Notes under the pieces: generated by a model
The model's input: the letters and a program-made list of their open reading frames with translations, nothing else
Database searches by the model: none
Told to the model about the DNA's origin: nothing
Source of the DNA: Alcaligenaceae bacterium
GTDB lineage: Bacteria; Pseudomonadota; Gammaproteobacteria; Burkholderiales; Burkholderiaceae_B
NCBI GenBank assembly: GCA_013416485.1
Contig: JACCEO010000006.1
Location: 124,001 to 188,000 of the forward strand
Direction: 5' to 3'
Length of the DNA: 64,000 nucleotides
Program-made: the position numbers and the translations under genes
Shown here: one piece after another, positions 8,384 through 17,732 of the stretch
Layout: the number at the start of each line of letters is the position of its first letter
Position numbering within the stretch: position 1 is the stretch's first letter

Positions 8384-9592
8384 ATGAAATCCTTTCTTCT
8401 TTCCGGCGTAGCTTTGGCGTTGGGTTCAATTGGCATGTCCGCTCAAGCAACCGGCGTCTCTGACGACGTCATCCGCATAGGCTTTATCACCGACATGTCG
8501 GGGGTTTATGCCGACTACGATGGTCCTGCGGGTGCTGAAGCCATACGCATGGCAATAGAAGACGCTGGTGGCAACATCAATGGAAAAAAGATTGAACTGC
8601 TCACCTCTGATCACCAAAACAAAGCAGACATCGCGTCTGCACGCGCACGTGAATGGTTTGACCAAAACGGTGTAGACATACTTATCGGTGGCACGAACTC
8701 GGCCGCTAACCTTGCCATGTCGGCCGTTGCCGCAGAAAAACAAAAATTATTTATTACCTCTGGTGCTGGCGCATCCGGCCTAACCAATGACCAGTGCACC
8801 CCCTTTACGATTCAATACACCTACTCCACCAGCGCCCTTGCCAATGGCACAGGTACCGCTGTTGTTAAAAACGGTGGTACCAGTTGGTTTTTCATCACCA
8901 CTGACTACACCTTTGGCCACACTCTGGAAGAACAAACATCAGCCGTGGTCAAGGCGGCCGGTGGCAAAGTTAATGGTGCAGTACGGGTACCTTTAGGTGC
9001 TAACGATTTCTCGTCATTTATTCTGCAAGCACAATCCTCTGGTGCCAAAATTCTTGGTCTGGCAAACGCTGGAGGTGACTTCATCAACTCTGTGAAAGCC
9101 GCTAGCGACTTTGGCGTCAACCAAACCATGAACCTGGCTGGCATGACAGTATTTATGCTGGACATCCACTCGTTGGGTCTAGACGTTACCCAAGGCATGT
9201 ACTTCACAACCCCCTGGTACTGGAACCAATCCCCAGAAGCCGAGCAATGGTCGGCCCGCATGGAGGCAAAGATCAAGCGCAAGCCCTCTTTTATCCAGGC
9301 TGGTGATTACTCCGCAGTAAGCAATTACCTGAACGCCGTAAAGGCCACAGGAACAGACGACAGCACTACCGTCATGAAGTGGATGAAGTCCAACCCAGTG
9401 AATGACATGTTCGTTAAAAATGGCGTTATTCGTGCCGATGGCCGCATGATGAATGACATGTTCCTGCTTCAGGTGAAAACACCAGCAGAAAGCACTGGCC
9501 CATGGGATTACCACAAACAAATCGACACCATACCCGCTGAACAGCTGTATGGCACCCTGGCTGAATCTACCTGCAAATTCACCAAAGGCTAA
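8384..9592 (+). CDS. ABC transporter periplasmic substrate-binding protein (LivK/Peripla_BP_6 family)
   Basis: A 402-residue type I solute-binding protein. The signal peptide [20 protein letters not shown] ends near AQA, and the mature protein opens with [20 protein letters not shown], the usual ligand-cleft strand of branched-chain-amino-acid-type receptors. Later segments ([42 protein letters not shown]) continue the fold. It is in an operon with the BKACE gene, 2 bp apart, and has no permease genes of its own. It may therefore feed the LivHMGF transporter encoded at 15.4-18.6 kb. In this family such receptors often bind aromatic acids, amides or hydroxy acids rather than Leu/Ile/Val. Confidence 0.92.
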   Translation: MKSFLLSGVALALGSIGMSAQATGVSDDVIRIGFITDMSGVYADYDGPAGAEAIRMAIEDAGGNINGKKIELLTSDHQNKADIASARAREWFDQNGVDILIGGTNSAANLAMSAVAAEKQKLFITSGAGASGLTNDQCTPFTIQYTYSTSALANGTGTAVVKNGGTSWFFITTDYTFGHTLEEQTSAVVKAAGGKVNGAVRVPLGANDFSSFILQAQSSGAKILGLANAGGDFINSVKAASDFGVNQTMNLAGMTVFMLDIHSLGLDVTQGMYFTTPWYWNQSPEAEQWSARMEAKIKRKPSFIQAGDYSAVSNYLNAVKATGTDDSTTVMKWMKSNPVNDMFVKNGVIRADGRMMNDMFLLQVKTPAESTGPWDYHKQIDTIPAEQLYGTLAESTCKFTKG

Positions 9593-9594
9593 GC

Positions 9595-10512
9595 ATGACG
9601 CAACGTAAAGTCATCGTCACTATCGCCCCAACGGGCGGTATGGCATATAAAAGTCAAAATCCTAGGCTGCCTACGCAGCCTCAGGAAATTGCCTCAGATG
9701 TTTACGACTGCTATAACGCAGGCGCTAGCGTCGTAGCCATTCACGCTCGCCGTCCGGAAGACGATGGCGCCACGTGCAACCCCGCCATCTATCATGACAT
9801 CAACACCAGGATACGTTCCAAGTGTGACATCGTCATCAATAACTCGACCGGTGGTGGTGTACATGGTGACATGATAGGCGAGACCTCCGATGGCCTATGG
9901 GAAATTCTTTGGGAAGAACGTATCAAAGGCATGGATGCTGGCGCAGAAATGTGTACCTTGGATGCCACAACCATCATTGCTAGCTTTGGTGGTAAAGAAA
10001 TCCTAATGAACACCTCACCTTCGCGTGCTCGCTACCTAGCGGTAGAAATGAAAAAACGCGGTATTAAGCCCGAATGGGAAGTTTTTAGCCCGACTCATAT
10101 CGTGCAAGACACCAACTCATTAATCGCCGAAGGCCTGGACGACGACCCACCCTTTATCAACTTGGTCATGGGTGTACATCGTGGTTTTCAAAACGCCATG
10201 CCCTATACGCCACGCAACCTGCACTCTATGGTAGATCTACTTCCTGCCAACAGTGTGTTTTGTGTTAGTGGTATAGGGACGGCTCAATTGCCAGCGGCCA
10301 TGAATTCCCTACTACTGGGCGGTCATGTACGTGTAGGTCTGGAAGATAACCTGTATTACAGCCAAGGTGAACTGGCCTCTAATATCCAGCTAACCGAACG
10401 TGTTGTTCGTCTGGTGCGTGAAATGGGCTACGAGCCTGCCACCCCAGCCGAAGCCCGTGAAATCATGGGTCTACCCAGAAATCGTGCAGTAAAGCCAGAG
10501 TTTGCCATTTAA
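9595..10512 (+). CDS. Beta-keto acid cleavage enzyme (BKACE, DUF849 family)
   Basis: The family condenses a beta-keto acid with acetyl-CoA, giving acetoacetate and a new acyl-CoA; known members act on 3-keto-5-aminohexanoate and dehydrocarnitine. The 305 residues show [10 protein letters not shown] at the N-terminus, [17 protein letters not shown], the [11 protein letters not shown] strand, [16 protein letters not shown], and [14 protein letters not shown] with the metal-binding Glu at about 250. Where the family normally has His-x-His-x-Arg, this protein has A48-I-H50-A-R52, so the first metal-ligand His is replaced by Ala. AAAGG upstream supports ATG 9595. It is co-transcribed with the receptor gene before it. 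Confidence in the family is high; confidence in the reaction is moderate. Confidence 0.88.
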   Translation: MTQRKVIVTIAPTGGMAYKSQNPRLPTQPQEIASDVYDCYNAGASVVAIHARRPEDDGATCNPAIYHDINTRIRSKCDIVINNSTGGGVHGDMIGETSDGLWEILWEERIKGMDAGAEMCTLDATTIIASFGGKEILMNTSPSRARYLAVEMKKRGIKPEWEVFSPTHIVQDTNSLIAEGLDDDPPFINLVMGVHRGFQNAMPYTPRNLHSMVDLLPANSVFCVSGIGTAQLPAAMNSLLLGGHVRVGLEDNLYYSQGELASNIQLTERVVRLVREMGYEPATPAEAREIMGLPRNRAVKPEFAI

Positions 10513-10541
10513 CATATTTGCTGCAGTGATTTAGTAGTCAT

Positions 10542-10575
10542 GGCCCCAGAATCATATTCTGGGGCCATTTTTTAT
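10542..10575 (+). terminator. Terminator of the receptor-BKACE operon
   Basis: An 11-bp perfect stem (GGCCCCAGAAT at 10542-10552, ATTCTGGGGCC at 10556-10566) with a 3-nt loop, then ATTTTTTAT. Confidence 0.9.
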
Positions 10576-10587
10576 CTGTACATACAT

Positions 10588-10619
10588 AAAAAAACAGCCC
10601 TCTGATAACAGAGGGCTGT
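10588..10619 (-). terminator. Terminator of the leftward liv operon
   Basis: ACAGCCCTCT (10594-10603) pairs perfectly with AGAGGGCTGT (10610-10619). On the minus strand the stem is followed by a run of T. It lies 26 bp beyond the stop of the second substrate-binding protein gene. Confidence 0.9.
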
Positions 10620-10645
10620 AATTCACGTTGAACTAACTAAAGAAA

Positions 10646-11950
10646 TTAGTTCTTGAACGTGGTCAACTTATCGCTATTCAAGACATCAGATGTCAGGTTT
10701 TTCTCGATCCAATCCAATGTGGCTTCGCCCGATGGGGGTGTAACCAGATCGCCAGGAATGATCATGACTTGATCCAAGACTTTGAAAGGATAGTCATCGC
10801 TTTTCTTGGTAACACCAAACAATTGTGCTTCCAGAGCTTGACCGTCAGGACGGTGCATTTCAATGTCACGGCCAAAGGCAGAGAATGTAATGTCGTGCAT
10901 AGCTGCAGCAACCTGCTCTTTGGTAGGCCATTCGCCGTTGTTATCCTTGATCGCTTTTTCGTATCCAGCCTTCAGACCGAACAAGGCTTGTGCCATGTGG
11001 TAAGTAGGGTAAATAGGATAGGCGCCAGTTTTGGCGTGGAATTTCTCGACAAAGGCTTTGTGATCTGCGTTGTCTTTGGTTTCAGGGTGCAAGAAATAGT
11101 GGTCACCACGAGCACCAACCAGAACACCTTCAGGCAATGCGTCGCCCAAACGCTCTAGTGAGCTTTCAGCCAAGGCCAAAACGAACGTCGAGTTGTTGAA
11201 CAAATTACGCTGTGAAGCCTGGCGTACAAAGTTGTCTAAGTCACCACCCCACGATGTGGACAAGATGACATCAGGACGCAATGCTTGCAAACGACTGATT
11301 TCTGTTGAGAAGTCAGAAGCGCCAAACTTGGGGAACATCTCGGCAACAACTTTTACGTCGGGTTTGAATTTCTTCAACGCTGCCAAGAACGTGTCACGTG
11401 AGTCACGGCCCCAGGCGTAGTCTTGGTTGACGATAGCCAGTGTTTTGAAATCTGGCTTGATTTTCATCAGGTACATCGCCATTGCGACCATTTCAGTGGT
11501 AGCGTTAGCTTCAGTACGAACTACGTATTGGTATTCTTTTTGCTCTAGTACTTTTTCAGTACCGCAATCCCACAACACGTTAAGCATTTTCAGGTCTTCT
11601 GCAACAGGAGCGATAATGTTGCAGTGTCCGCTGGAAATAGCTGACAACATGACGTCGGCACCACCAGCAGCAACACGACGGTACTCGGACAGCATTTTTT
11701 CGCCGCCAGCACCTTCATCAATATAGGTGGGAACAATTTTCACACCACCAATACCACCGTTATCATTGATATCTTTGATCAGGATATCGGCAGCATCTTT
11801 ACCAGGCACGCCAAACACAGAAGCCGAACCTGACAAGTACGTGGTGATACCAACGTTTAGTTCAGTGGGCTTTTCTGCGGCAAAGGCTAAGGTTTGTGCA
11901 CCAGCGAATAACGCTGAAGCAATAATTGCATTTAGTGTGTTTTTTTTCAT
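10646..11950 (-). CDS. ABC transporter periplasmic substrate-binding protein (Peripla_BP_6 family), second copy
   Basis: A 434-residue secreted receptor with the signal peptide MKKNTLNAIIASALFAGAQT (cleavage near AFA). The mature part begins ELNVGITTYLSGSASVFGVP and continues with DINDNGGIGGVKI, MLSAISSGHCNIIAPVAED and NQDYAWGRDSRDTFLAALKK. It is the last gene of a leftward operon with livHMGF, ALDH, SDR and Zn-ADH, so it is the best candidate for the cognate receptor of that transporter. It differs clearly in sequence from the receptor at 8384. Its codons look biased toward a more restricted set, as expected for an abundant periplasmic protein. GGAG lies upstream of ATG 11950. Confidence 0.93.
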   Translation of the reverse strand: MKKNTLNAIIASALFAGAQTLAFAAEKPTELNVGITTYLSGSASVFGVPGKDAADILIKDINDNGGIGGVKIVPTYIDEGAGGEKMLSEYRRVAAGGADVMLSAISSGHCNIIAPVAEDLKMLNVLWDCGTEKVLEQKEYQYVVRTEANATTEMVAMAMYLMKIKPDFKTLAIVNQDYAWGRDSRDTFLAALKKFKPDVKVVAEMFPKFGASDFSTEISRLQALRPDVILSTSWGGDLDNFVRQASQRNLFNNSTFVLALAESSLERLGDALPEGVLVGARGDHYFLHPETKDNADHKAFVEKFHAKTGAYPIYPTYHMAQALFGLKAGYEKAIKDNNGEWPTKEQVAAAMHDITFSAFGRDIEMHRPDGQALEAQLFGVTKKSDDYPFKVLDQVMIIPGDLVTPPSGEATLDWIEKNLTSDVLNSDKLTTFKN

Positions 11951-11980
11951 AATCCAGTCTCCAAAACTAGTCGATTATTT

Positions 11981-13108
11981 TTAATCAAAGACAATGGCAT
12001 CACGCAGGTTGCTGCCAGTTGCCATATGGTCAAAGCCTTCATTGACCTGGTCCAACGTAAATGCTTTACCAAGCATTTTATTTACAGGTAATTTTCCTGC
12101 TTTGTACAAATCAATGTATCGTGTGATATCTACTGCGGGCACACCAGACCCCAGGTAACTGCCACGAATATCCCTTTCTTCTGCAACCAATTGGGATAAA
12201 GACAGCGAAAACCGGCTGGCCGGATTAGGCAAACCTGAGGTAATTGTGGAGCCCCCACGACGAGTCAAGGCATATGCGGCCTCGAAAGCGGGTACAGCAC
12301 CTGCCATATCGAAACCGTAATCCACCTTCCCGCCTGCGGCTTCAATCAATTCATCGTGATTTTTCACGTCCTTGGGATTCACTGTATGAGTGGCACCCAG
12401 GGTTTTGGCCAAAGCCAGTTTTTCGTCGTTAAAGTCTATGGCGACCAAGCGTTGTGCACCAGCTGCCGCAGCAGCCAGTAAGGCACTTAGGCCTACACCA
12501 CCCAAACCAACCACAGCGGCGGTATCGCCTGCTTTAATAGCAGCGCGATTCAACACCGCGCCTGCGCCTGTCAATACCGCGCAACCAAACAAAGCAGCTT
12601 CGCGGTGTGACAGCTCAACATTGACTTTGACGCAAGAGCGTACCGAAACAACAGCATATTCAGCAAAACATGAAACACCAGTGTGGTGGTTCAAGTAATT
12701 ACCGTCTACGTGAGCACGGCGACCACCACCCAACAGCGTACCCGCCGTGTTGGCTGCGGCACCAGGCTCACACAGTGCAGGCCTGGCTTGCAAGCAAGGT
12801 TGGCAGCAGCCGCAGCTAGGCACAAACACCATAACTACGTGATCACCAACGGCCAATTCGGTAACGTCGGGACCCAGACCCACGACCTCGCCCGAAGCTT
12901 CATGCCCTAAAACTATGGGCAGCCCCCGAGGACGATCGCCATTAATAACAGACAGATCAGAATGGCATAAGCCAGCCGCTTTGATCTTGACCAAGACCTC
13001 TCGGGACCTTGGCGGGTCAAGAGTGATCTTTTCTATTTTCAATGGCTTATTCTGAGCGTAAGGGGGAAGTACCTGTGCATCCCGTAATACCGCTGCTCTA
13101 ATTTCCAT
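11981..13108 (-). CDS. Zinc-dependent alcohol dehydrogenase (MDR, class III-like)
   Basis: A 375-residue medium-chain dehydrogenase oxidising an alcohol to an aldehyde with NAD. Catalytic zinc ligands are in GLCHSD (Cys, about residue 48) and LGHEASGEVVG (His/Glu). Four structural-zinc cysteines appear in CGCCQPCLQARPALC with the standard 2-2-7 spacing. The Rossmann motif is VVGLGGVGLSALLAAAAAGA, followed by the acidic NAD-selecting AIDF. It is in the liv-ALDH-SDR-ADH-receptor operon, 30 bp before the receptor gene. With the ALDH two genes away, it suggests oxidation of an imported primary alcohol to a carboxylic acid. Glutathione-dependent formaldehyde dehydrogenase is less likely because sequence and context differ. 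Confidence 0.92.
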   Translation of the reverse strand: MEIRAAVLRDAQVLPPYAQNKPLKIEKITLDPPRSREVLVKIKAAGLCHSDLSVINGDRPRGLPIVLGHEASGEVVGLGPDVTELAVGDHVVMVFVPSCGCCQPCLQARPALCEPGAAANTAGTLLGGGRRAHVDGNYLNHHTGVSCFAEYAVVSVRSCVKVNVELSHREAALFGCAVLTGAGAVLNRAAIKAGDTAAVVGLGGVGLSALLAAAAAGAQRLVAIDFNDEKLALAKTLGATHTVNPKDVKNHDELIEAAGGKVDYGFDMAGAVPAFEAAYALTRRGGSTITSGLPNPASRFSLSLSQLVAEERDIRGSYLGSGVPAVDITRYIDLYKAGKLPVNKMLGKAFTLDQVNEGFDHMATGSNLRDAIVFD

Positions 13109-13160
13109 TTAGAACCTCCGTCTATGTTATTGAACTATGGCTGTTATGCAGATACGTGCA

Positions 13161-13913
13161 TTAAACCGTACGACCGCCATCAACTGGCATTTCAATACCG
13201 GTGATGAACTCAGCGGCATCACTGGCCAAGAACAAGGCGGCAGCAGCGATATCCGCTGGTGTCGAGAAGCGACCCAAAGGAATGGATGAAACAAACTTAG
13301 CACGGTTTTCTGGGGTATCAGGCATACCCATAAACAGTTCGAACATGCCTGTAATGCCCATTACTGGACAAATGGCATTCACGCGAATGTTTTCAGGGCC
13401 TAATTCCACGGCCATGGATTTGGACAAAACGTTAACCGCGCCCTTGGAGGCGTTGTACCAGCTTAGACCGGGACGTGGACGGATACCAGCAGTAGAACCA
13501 ATATTCAGGATTACGCCTTTACCTTGTGCACGCATAACAGGCAAAACAGCATGAGCCATGTAGTAAATGGACTTCACGTTAACAGCGAACATGCGATCGA
13601 AGGTTGCTTCGTCTGTTTCAAGCATAGGCTGGTTTTTGTGCGTAATTGCAGCGTTGTTGACAAGGATATCAACCGAACCGAAAGTGTCTTTACACAACTG
13701 CACTACCGCATTGACGTCATCACGGTTAGCGATGTCAGTTTTCACTGCCAAAGCATTAGGGCCTAATTCAGCGGCAACGCGCTGCGCTGCTTCAAAGTTG
13801 ATATCAGCGATAACGACTTTGGCGCCTTCTTGTATGTACAGCTTGGCAATACCTTCGCCAAAACCACCACCAGCACCCGTTACGATCGCTACTTTATCTT
13901 TTAACTGTCCCAT
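13161..13913 (-). CDS. SDR-family oxidoreductase (3-oxoacyl reductase-like)
   Basis: A 250-residue classical short-chain dehydrogenase. It has the cofactor motif VTGAGGGFGEGIAKL, VDILVNNAAI, the catalytic Ser in NIGSTAGIRP and YNASKGAV (Tyr and Lys), and ends with TGIEMPVDGGRTV. Asp in VVIADIN after the second strand favours NAD over NADP. ATG 13913 is preferred over ATG 13919 because AGGA lies six nt upstream of the former and overlaps the latter. It sits between the ALDH and Zn-ADH genes of the liv operon. A likely task is oxidation of a secondary hydroxyl of the imported compound, which is inferred from context only. Confidence 0.92.
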   Translation of the reverse strand: MGQLKDKVAIVTGAGGGFGEGIAKLYIQEGAKVVIADINFEAAQRVAAELGPNALAVKTDIANRDDVNAVVQLCKDTFGSVDILVNNAAITHKNQPMLETDEATFDRMFAVNVKSIYYMAHAVLPVMRAQGKGVILNIGSTAGIRPRPGLSWYNASKGAVNVLSKSMAVELGPENIRVNAICPVMGITGMFELFMGMPDTPENRAKFVSSIPLGRFSTPADIAAAALFLASDAAEFITGIEMPVDGGRTV

Positions 13914-13935
13914 CTTCATTCCTAGTTATATGTGC

Positions 13936-15372
13936 TTATTTGCCGTGAAATAAAACAATAGTTTTTGTTGTGCTCATTTCTTCGAGTGCTACCAACCCTT
14001 TTTCGCGGCCGTGGCCACTGCGCTTGACGCCACCAAATGGCAGTTCAATACCGCCACCTGCGCCAAAGCCATTGATGTACACCTGACCCGCTTGTATGCC
14101 TTTTGCCATGCGCATTTGTCGACCACCATTTTCGGTCCAGACAGCACCTAACAAACCGTAATCTGTTGCGTTTGCCAATGCTATGGCTTCTTCTTCGTCC
14201 TTGAATGGCACAGCCACCAATACCGGGCCAAAAATTTCTTCTGTTAATAGCTCTGAAGTGTGATCAGGCGCCGAGAACAAAGTAGGCGTAACGAAGTAAC
14301 CGTCCGCAGGTACGCCGTCAGCAATTTGACCTTGGGCAACCACTTTCAGATTTTGAGCGATACCTTTTTCGATATAGCCATTAACCCGGTCGAATTGGTT
14401 CTTGTTGATCACGGGGCCGCACGTCAAGTCCATTTCAGGAGTGCCTGCGCGTGTCTTGCTGAATTCTTTACCCAGTTCTTGCATAAACTCGTCGTAAATG
14501 CTTGCCTGCAGCAATAAGCGACTACCCGCGGTACATGTTTGCCCAGTGTTGTGAACTATGCCCTTAACGATAGCGGCGATAGCAGGACCGAATTTGGCAT
14601 CTTCAAATACCACGTGTGCGGACTTACCACCCAGTTCCAGAACACACTTGACGGCGTGTTTAGCAGCTGCCTGCTGAATGAACACACCCACTTGATTAGA
14701 GCCGGTAAAGCTGATGAAGTTAATATCGGGATGCTCGGCCAAGCTGGCGCCGGCTTCTTCGCCCAAACCGGTAACTACGTTCAGTGCACCAGCGGGAAAA
14801 CCTACTTCAAGTGCCAGTTCAGCCACACGTACGATGGACAAGCACGCGTCTTCGGCAGGTTTCACCACACAAGCGTTACCCATAGCCAACGAAGGCGCTA
14901 CGCTACGACCAAACATTTGTGCCGGATAGTTCCAGGGAATAATGTGTGCAGTGACACCTAAGGGTTCGCGTATGACTTGTACAGAGTAGTCATTCAAGTA
15001 AGGAATGACCTGACCCAACACCTTATCTGCAGCGCCACCGTAGTACTCGAAGTAGCGAGCCAACACAGTAATGTCGGCACGTGCCGTTGCCAAGGGTTTG
15101 CCCGTGTCTTTCATTTCCAGGTCGGCAAGTTCGTCCAAGTTCTCAAGGATGGCCACACCCAGCTCTAGCATTAAGCGACTACGACCCAAAGGATCGAAGT
15201 TACCCCAATCTGAAGACAGCGACTGGCGTGCTGCTTTTACAGCAAGGTCTACGTCTTCGCGTTGACCGCGTGGTATTTCTGTAAATACCTTACCGTCGAT
15301 AGGAGAAACGACGTCAAGTAAACCACCTTGAACAGCGTTGACCTTTTGACCATTGATAATCATCTTTGCCAT
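13936..15372 (-). CDS. NAD(P)-dependent aldehyde dehydrogenase
   Basis: A 478-residue ALDH-superfamily enzyme oxidising an aldehyde to its acid. It shows the N-terminal INGQKVNAVQGG, the oxyanion and cofactor segment IIPWNYPAQM, VVTGLGEEAG, FTGSNQVG, the catalytic Glu in LELGGKSAHVVF and the nucleophilic Cys in NTGQTCTAGSRLLL. The C-terminal PFGGVKRSGHGREKG is as in betaine-aldehyde and gamma-aminobutyraldehyde dehydrogenases. ATG 15372 is chosen for its upstream GGAAGAG; an ATG 24 nt earlier would overlap livF. The gene follows livF directly in the leftward operon. The substrate should be the aldehyde made by the neighbouring Zn-ADH. Confidence 0.93.
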   Translation of the reverse strand: MAKMIINGQKVNAVQGGLLDVVSPIDGKVFTEIPRGQREDVDLAVKAARQSLSSDWGNFDPLGRSRLMLELGVAILENLDELADLEMKDTGKPLATARADITVLARYFEYYGGAADKVLGQVIPYLNDYSVQVIREPLGVTAHIIPWNYPAQMFGRSVAPSLAMGNACVVKPAEDACLSIVRVAELALEVGFPAGALNVVTGLGEEAGASLAEHPDINFISFTGSNQVGVFIQQAAAKHAVKCVLELGGKSAHVVFEDAKFGPAIAAIVKGIVHNTGQTCTAGSRLLLQASIYDEFMQELGKEFSKTRAGTPEMDLTCGPVINKNQFDRVNGYIEKGIAQNLKVVAQGQIADGVPADGYFVTPTLFSAPDHTSELLTEEIFGPVLVAVPFKDEEEAIALANATDYGLLGAVWTENGGRQMRMAKGIQAGQVYINGFGAGGGIELPFGGVKRSGHGREKGLVALEEMSTTKTIVLFHGK

Positions 15373-15376
15373 TGCT

Positions 15377-16048
15377 TTACTCTTCCGTGTTTGCATTTAA
15401 TTGAATGGATCCACGCTCGATAGTCCAGATCTGATCGGGAATATCGGACAATAACTTTACGTTGGACTCGGTAATTACGACACAAAGATCCGGCTGCGAC
15501 ACTTTGAGCCGACTAAGTGCTTCGGTATACACCTGCGCCAGTCGAGGAGCCAAACCTTGGAATGGCTCATCCAAAAGCAGCAAGCTGGTGCCAACCATCA
15601 GGGCACGCCCCAACGCAACCATTTTTCCCTGCCCACCCGACAATGCCGCGCCTGAGCGGTCTAGCATTACGGTCAATTCAGGAACGGTATCCAGGACTAG
15701 CTCAAAGCGCTGTTCGATAGCGCTTTTGGACAGCCCCAGGACCTGGCAAGGCATCATCATGTTCTCGCGCACGGTCATGGAGGGAAAAATCACCCTGTTT
15801 TCAGGTGCATACCCTATGCCATCTGCTGTACGCGTGTACGGCGGCTTCTTTGTAAGATCCGTGTCACCCAGGACAATCTGCCCAGACACAGGGGTTATCA
15901 AGCCCATAATGGTGCGCAACAAGGTTGTTTTACCTGCACCATTGTGTCCGACTATGCCCACTGTTGTGGCACGTTTAAAACTTACGTTGATATCCCTGAG
16001 AATTCTATTCCCGGCCAAATCAAGATTGATATTACTTATGGTCAACAT
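15377..16048 (-). CDS. livF: Branched-chain-type ABC transporter ATP-binding protein LivF
   Basis: A 223-residue ATPase that powers import with LivG, LivH and LivM. It has Walker A GHNGAGKTTLL, the Q-loop neighbourhood DGIGYAPENRVIFPSMTV, signature ALSGGQGKMVALGRALM, and Walker B LLLLDEPFQGLAP. The signature is close to canonical LSGGQ. It is 3 bp from livG, indicating translational coupling, and is followed at once by the ALDH gene. Confidence 0.94.
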   Translation of the reverse strand: MLTISNINLDLAGNRILRDINVSFKRATTVGIVGHNGAGKTTLLRTIMGLITPVSGQIVLGDTDLTKKPPYTRTADGIGYAPENRVIFPSMTVRENMMMPCQVLGLSKSAIEQRFELVLDTVPELTVMLDRSGAALSGGQGKMVALGRALMVGTSLLLLDEPFQGLAPRLAQVYTEALSRLKVSQPDLCVVITESNVKLLSDIPDQIWTIERGSIQLNANTEE

Positions 16049-16051
16049 GGA

Positions 16052-16792
16052 TCAGGTTCCCAGCACTTCGCTTTTGATTATTGGATCATTTAAGACTTCC
16101 TCGGGGGTGCCATCGGCGACCACCGCACCAGCGATCCATGCGGCAACACGTGTGGCATAGTTTTGAACAATGTCCACGTCGTGCTCTACAAACCAACTGG
16201 TGACCTTGCGCTCGTCTAGTGCATTCATGATGGTTTTCATCAATGGATGCTTGTCTTCGGAGGCAACACCACTGGTGGGTTCGTCCATGATCAACAACTT
16301 AGGTTCTAAGGCCAGCGCCATAGCGACATCCAGCAGCTTGCGCTTACCCTCAGGTAGATCGCTGGCCAGCTCGTTGGCGTCTTCCATCAGACCAACCAAG
16401 GTCAGGGTTTCGTCAACTTTTTTTCCATCTACCGTATTGGCTAAAGGCCTGAACCAGCTTAGGTCTTTGTTCAACCGTGCTGTGGCAATTTGTATGCACT
16501 GCTTAACGGTATGTTCAGTAAACAGCTGTGGCAGCTGAAAAGAACGCCCCAAACCCAAGCGCACAATTTTGCGCGGTGTCATTCCTGTGACGTCGGTGCC
16601 GTCAAAGTAAACCACACCTTGTGAAGGCTTTAGGTAGCCAGTACAAATATTGACAAAAGTAGTTTTACCAGCACCATTTTGACCAATAACAGCCAACCGC
16701 TCACCGGGGTAAAGCTCGAAGTTAATGTGATCGGCAGCCACTACACCGCCGAACGCCAAATACAAATCAGTAGTTTTAATTAAAGGTTGCAT
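16052..16792 (-). CDS. livG: Branched-chain-type ABC transporter ATP-binding protein LivG
   Basis: A 246-residue ATPase partner of LivF. It has Walker A IGQNGAGKTTFVNICTG, FQLPQLFTEHTV (Q-loop region), Walker B LLIMDEPTSGVA and the switch His in WFVEHDVDIV. The ABC signature is unusual: in place of LSGGQ or LSYGQ it reads DLPEGKRKLLDVAMAL, so only the Gly and basic residues resemble the standard motif. The rest of the fold is intact, so I still expect an active ATPase subunit paired with the more canonical LivF. It is 13 bp after livM. Confidence 0.92.
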   Translation of the reverse strand: MQPLIKTTDLYLAFGGVVAADHINFELYPGERLAVIGQNGAGKTTFVNICTGYLKPSQGVVYFDGTDVTGMTPRKIVRLGLGRSFQLPQLFTEHTVKQCIQIATARLNKDLSWFRPLANTVDGKKVDETLTLVGLMEDANELASDLPEGKRKLLDVAMALALEPKLLIMDEPTSGVASEDKHPLMKTIMNALDERKVTSWFVEHDVDIVQNYATRVAAWIAGAVVADGTPEEVLNDPIIKSEVLGT

Positions 16793-16805
16793 TTCTTTCC
16801 CATCT

Positions 16806-17732
16806 TTAAGGCTTTTTGCGTTTCATGATCTGACCAACAAAGCCAGAGGGGACCAGGAAAATAACGATAATTAATGTCAGGCCCAGTGCGAACTGCCACA
16901 AACCAGGGAAATACGCCGATGAAGCCAGTTTGATGGACTCGAAACCTGCTGCACCAAGGAAAGCACCAGCGGCATGGCCTGCCCCGCCTAAGATCGCGAT
17001 AAAGACAAATTCCCCAGAACGTAGCCACTGACCAATCTCTGGTGTAACCAAGCCCTGGATAATGGCGAGCAAAGCGCCTGAAAAGCCAACAATAACCGCG
17101 GAGAACAAATAGCCTTTCCACATAACCAAGTACGCAGAAAACCCTAAGTATTCCAGACGTGTTTCATTGGTTTTAATCGCAGATAATGCTTCGCCGCTAC
17201 CCGAGCGGAAATAACGCTGCACCCACCATGCCAAAAACAAGGAGATAACAACGGTTAAGCACAGCAAGGCAAATTCGAATTGCTCGCGCTCAAGAGCTAC
17301 GCCAATGATGGTAGGACGAATTACGCGCAAGCCATCGGTACCACCAGTCAGGTTATAGAGCTTACCCAGCAAGGCGAACAACACCATACTTAATGCCAGA
17401 TTCAACATACCGAAAAATATGCCCCGATACCTGACGATAAACAAGCCTATGAACACACTAGCCACGAAGCTAGCAGCCACACCACTAATAATTAGTGTGA
17501 TGGCATCAGTTTCAGGATAGGCACGTGCAATAAAAGCAACGGCATACGCTGAAATACATGCGTACATAGCATGACCAAAGGACACCTGACCCGCACGCAT
17601 CATGACAGACACGCCTAGTGCAGCAATAGCATAGGTCAGCCCTATCACCAGCGGGGTGATAACCCAAGGCACGCTGTACCCCAAGACGATGGCAGCAATC
17701 GCACTTAATATACTAAATAAATAGACTTTCAT
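16806..17732 (-). CDS. livM: Branched-chain-type ABC transporter permease LivM
   Basis: A 308-residue inner-membrane permease with about nine hydrophobic segments. It carries the family landmark VSFGHAMYACISAYAVAFI (about 50-68) and the C-terminal cytoplasmic-loop segment MWKGYLFSAVIVGFSGALLA that contacts the ATPases. The ATG overlaps the livH stop by one base (TAATG), a sign of coupled translation. It forms the channel with LivH. Confidence 0.94.
   Translation of the reverse strand: MKVYLFSILSAIAAIVLGYSVPWVITPLVIGLTYAIAALGVSVMMRAGQVSFGHAMYACISAYAVAFIARAYPETDAITLIISGVAASFVASVFIGLFIVRYRGIFFGMLNLALSMVLFALLGKLYNLTGGTDGLRVIRPTIIGVALEREQFEFALLCLTVVISLFLAWWVQRYFRSGSGEALSAIKTNETRLEYLGFSAYLVMWKGYLFSAVIVGFSGALLAIIQGLVTPEIGQWLRSGEFVFIAILGGAGHAAGAFLGAAGFESIKLASSAYFPGLWQFALGLTLIIVIFLVPSGFVGQIMKRKKP

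Noticed and set aside
7265-10512. Reading the dehydrogenase-BKACE pair as a complete carnitine degradation operon.
   Set aside because: The betainyl-CoA thioesterase, CdhR-type regulator and betaine genes are missing, and the BKACE sequence differs at a metal ligand. Only family similarity is supported.
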